From Limisoma sp963601185 (GTDB taxonomy: Bacteria; Bacteroidota; Bacteroidia; Bacteroidales; Muribaculaceae), in contig CAVCEE010000006.1 in assembly GCA_963601185.1 (NCBI GenBank), positions 62,001-126,000 of the forward strand: a DNA stretch of 64,000 bases, written 5' to 3'. The notes under the pieces are model-generated. The model did not search any database, had not been told where the DNA came from, and saw only the letters and a program-made list of their open reading frames with translations. Each line of letters opens with the position of its first letter. Positions within the stretch are counted from its first letter, which is position 1. The position numbers and the translations under genes were made by a program. This document shows, piece by piece, positions 62,682 through 64,000 of the stretch.

Positions 62682-63977
62682 TTATACTTCCTTATATGCA
62701 CTCTTCACGCGGCTACCAGCCACTGCATAGAAGAGGATGTAAGCCATAGCGGCAATGAGTACCCAGTAACTTGGCAGATAGCCAGCAACATCGGCGATTG
62801 AACTTTGGATCAACGGAAGGATACCGCCACCGCAAACCATCACCATAAAGATACCAGAAGCAACGGCTGTGTACTTGCCAAGACCTTCTGCTGCGAGGTT
62901 GTAGATACCACCCCACATAACCGATGTGCAAAGGCCACAAAGAACAAAGAACAATACGTTTATCGGCGCCGATATCAATGTAAACGACATATTGTTATAT
63001 CCAGGAACTTTGACAATAATGTCTGTTGGCAGGAAGATTGCAACCAACATAAAGATTATGGCAACTGTTGCCACGAATGCCAACTGCGTGCGGCTTGAGA
63101 ATTTTGCTCCAAGCGATCCGCCAATCAAACGACCGAAAAGCATCAGCAACCAATACATTCCCACCAAAGAGCCTGCCGCTGCAGGAGTCATGTGAATCTG
63201 GTTAGTCATAAACAGGTTACCGATACTTGGAATACCAACTTCGATACCTACATAGAAGAAGATTGCGACAATACCCAATGCAAAATGACGGAATTTCAAT
63301 GCGCCGGCGATTGTTGCACCATCCTGAATGTTTACTCTCTTGTTTGTTCTCACATCCTCAAGGAATGGTTCAGGAAGTTTTGAGAACAACAACACGATTA
63401 TACCGAATGCGAAGATACCCATTGCAATCCACAATGCAGGACGAGCATCGACAAGGTTCAAAGTCTTAAGGTTGTCGCCCATCAGGTAGCCTACAAGTAT
63501 CGGGCAGATAGTTGCGCCCAATGAATTGGATGCGCCACCGAACTGAAGCAACTGGTTCCCCTTTTTGCCGCCACCACCGAGGGTGTTGAGCATCGGGTTA
63601 ACGAGGGTGTTGAGCATACACATAGAGAAACCAGCAACAAACGCACCACACAAATAGATACTGAAAATTCCAGTCTGGCTCTCCATTGTGCTTGACAAGA
63701 ACATCAAAGCCACACCAACAAGGCCGACAAGCATTGCTGCAATCGACGAGAACTTGAATCCTTTCTTTTGAAGAATCATACCAGCCGGAACGCCCATAAA
63801 GGCATAGGCGATAAAGTTTGCGGCGTTACCCAGCTGCGACTCCAAGTTCGACAGTTCGAACTGAGCCTTGAGGATTACTCCAAACGGATTTTGGAAACCT
63901 GTCACGAAGGAAATCATTGCAAACAGGAAGAACATCACCACTATAGGCAATGTGTAATTTTTCTTCTCTTGCGTCAT
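62682..63977 (-). CDS. FucP-type sugar/H+ symporter (MFS)
   Basis: 431-residue inner-membrane transporter with about twelve helices. FVTGFQNPFGVILKAQFELSN and AANFIAYAFMGVPAGMILQKKGFK are the start pattern of the fucose/glucose-galactose permease (FHS) family. Bacteroidota carry many paralogues, so the sugar (glucose, galactose, fucose, N-acetylglucosamine) cannot be named; transketolase next door has no direct bearing because a terminator separates them. The promoter is probably beyond the window edge. Confidence 0.9.
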   Translation of the reverse strand: MTQEKKNYTLPIVVMFFLFAMISFVTGFQNPFGVILKAQFELSNLESQLGNAANFIAYAFMGVPAGMILQKKGFKFSSIAAMLVGLVGVALMFLSSTMESQTGIFSIYLCGAFVAGFSMCMLNTLVNPMLNTLGGGGKKGNQLLQFGGASNSLGATICPILVGYLMGDNLKTLNLVDARPALWIAMGIFAFGIIVLLFSKLPEPFLEDVRTNKRVNIQDGATIAGALKFRHFALGIVAIFFYVGIEVGIPSIGNLFMTNQIHMTPAAAGSLVGMYWLLMLFGRLIGGSLGAKFSSRTQLAFVATVAIIFMLVAIFLPTDIIVKVPGYNNMSFTLISAPINVLFFVLCGLCTSVMWGGIYNLAAEGLGKYTAVASGIFMVMVCGGGILPLIQSSIADVAGYLPSYWVLIAAMAYILFYAVAGSRVKSAYKEV

Positions 63978-64000
63978 AATCTTTTAGATTTTAAGTGATT

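Overview
The window is a chromosomal segment of a Bacteroidota bacterium, most likely order Bacteroidales. Evidence: a full-length SprA (type IX secretion translocon), a type III glutamine synthetase, an ornithine transcarbamylase of the succinylornithine-specific Bacteroides type, a three-gene glycogen operon typical of the phylum, several short PorT-like outer-membrane barrels, and many promoters of the Bacteroidota form (TAnnTTTG at -7, often with TTTG about 19-21 bp upstream). Genus cannot be fixed from the sequence alone. Gene content is mostly core; I see no insertion sequence, prophage, integron, CRISPR array or plasmid gene, and no gap over 300 bases without a gene or tRNA.

Layout. 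1-2.8 kb (minus): dxr, rseP and the start of an rlmI-like rRNA methyltransferase. 3-6.5 kb (minus): a SurA-like double parvulin chaperone and guaB. 6.7-10.7 kb (plus): two related outer-membrane barrels and priA. 10.7-15.5 kb (minus): a secreted subtilase with a C-terminal type IX sorting domain, a DUF5672-type protein and an ArnT-like glycosyltransferase. 15.6-16.6 kb (plus): a secreted papain-fold-like protein. 16.6-30.2 kb (minus): a tightly packed run of prolyl oligopeptidase, serine hydrolase, ruvA, sprA, a polytopic glycosyltransferase and a DUF4369-like lipoprotein. 30.3-34.3 kb (minus): glnN with an unusual long PurF-like amidotransferase. 34.4-35.2 kb (minus): dapF. 35.5-40.5 kb (plus): secreted GH13 amylase and rfbACDB (dTDP-L-rhamnose). 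40.6-45 kb (minus): maeB, three identical tandem tRNA-Arg genes and a secreted transglutaminase-like protein. 45.1-50.3 kb (plus): class I fumarase, pncB, argF', and a barrel protein with a degenerate protease-like N-terminus. 50.3-57.5 kb: a MATE exporter (minus), then a lipid kinase and the glycogen operon (debranching enzyme, GT4 synthase, GH57 protein) on plus. 57.6-64 kb (minus): M16 protease, transketolase and a FucP-type sugar transporter.

How the parts work together: envelope biogenesis dominates (RseP, SurA-like chaperone, SprA, sorting-domain protease, lipid-linked-sugar glycosyltransferases, dTDP-rhamnose, barrels), next to central carbon and nitrogen metabolism (glycogen turnover, transketolase, fumarase, malic enzyme, glutamine synthetase, arginine, purine and NAD synthesis). 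I found no obviously new multi-gene system. The best second-look items are a compensatory A19-U56 change in all three tRNA-Arg copies, a GH57 protein with Asn at a presumed catalytic Asp position, a barrel protein whose N-terminus looks like a zinc-ligand-free DUF922 protease, the sprA operon's glycosyltransferase and lipoprotein partners, a palindrome on the glnN promoter and a probable leaderless lipid-kinase mRNA.
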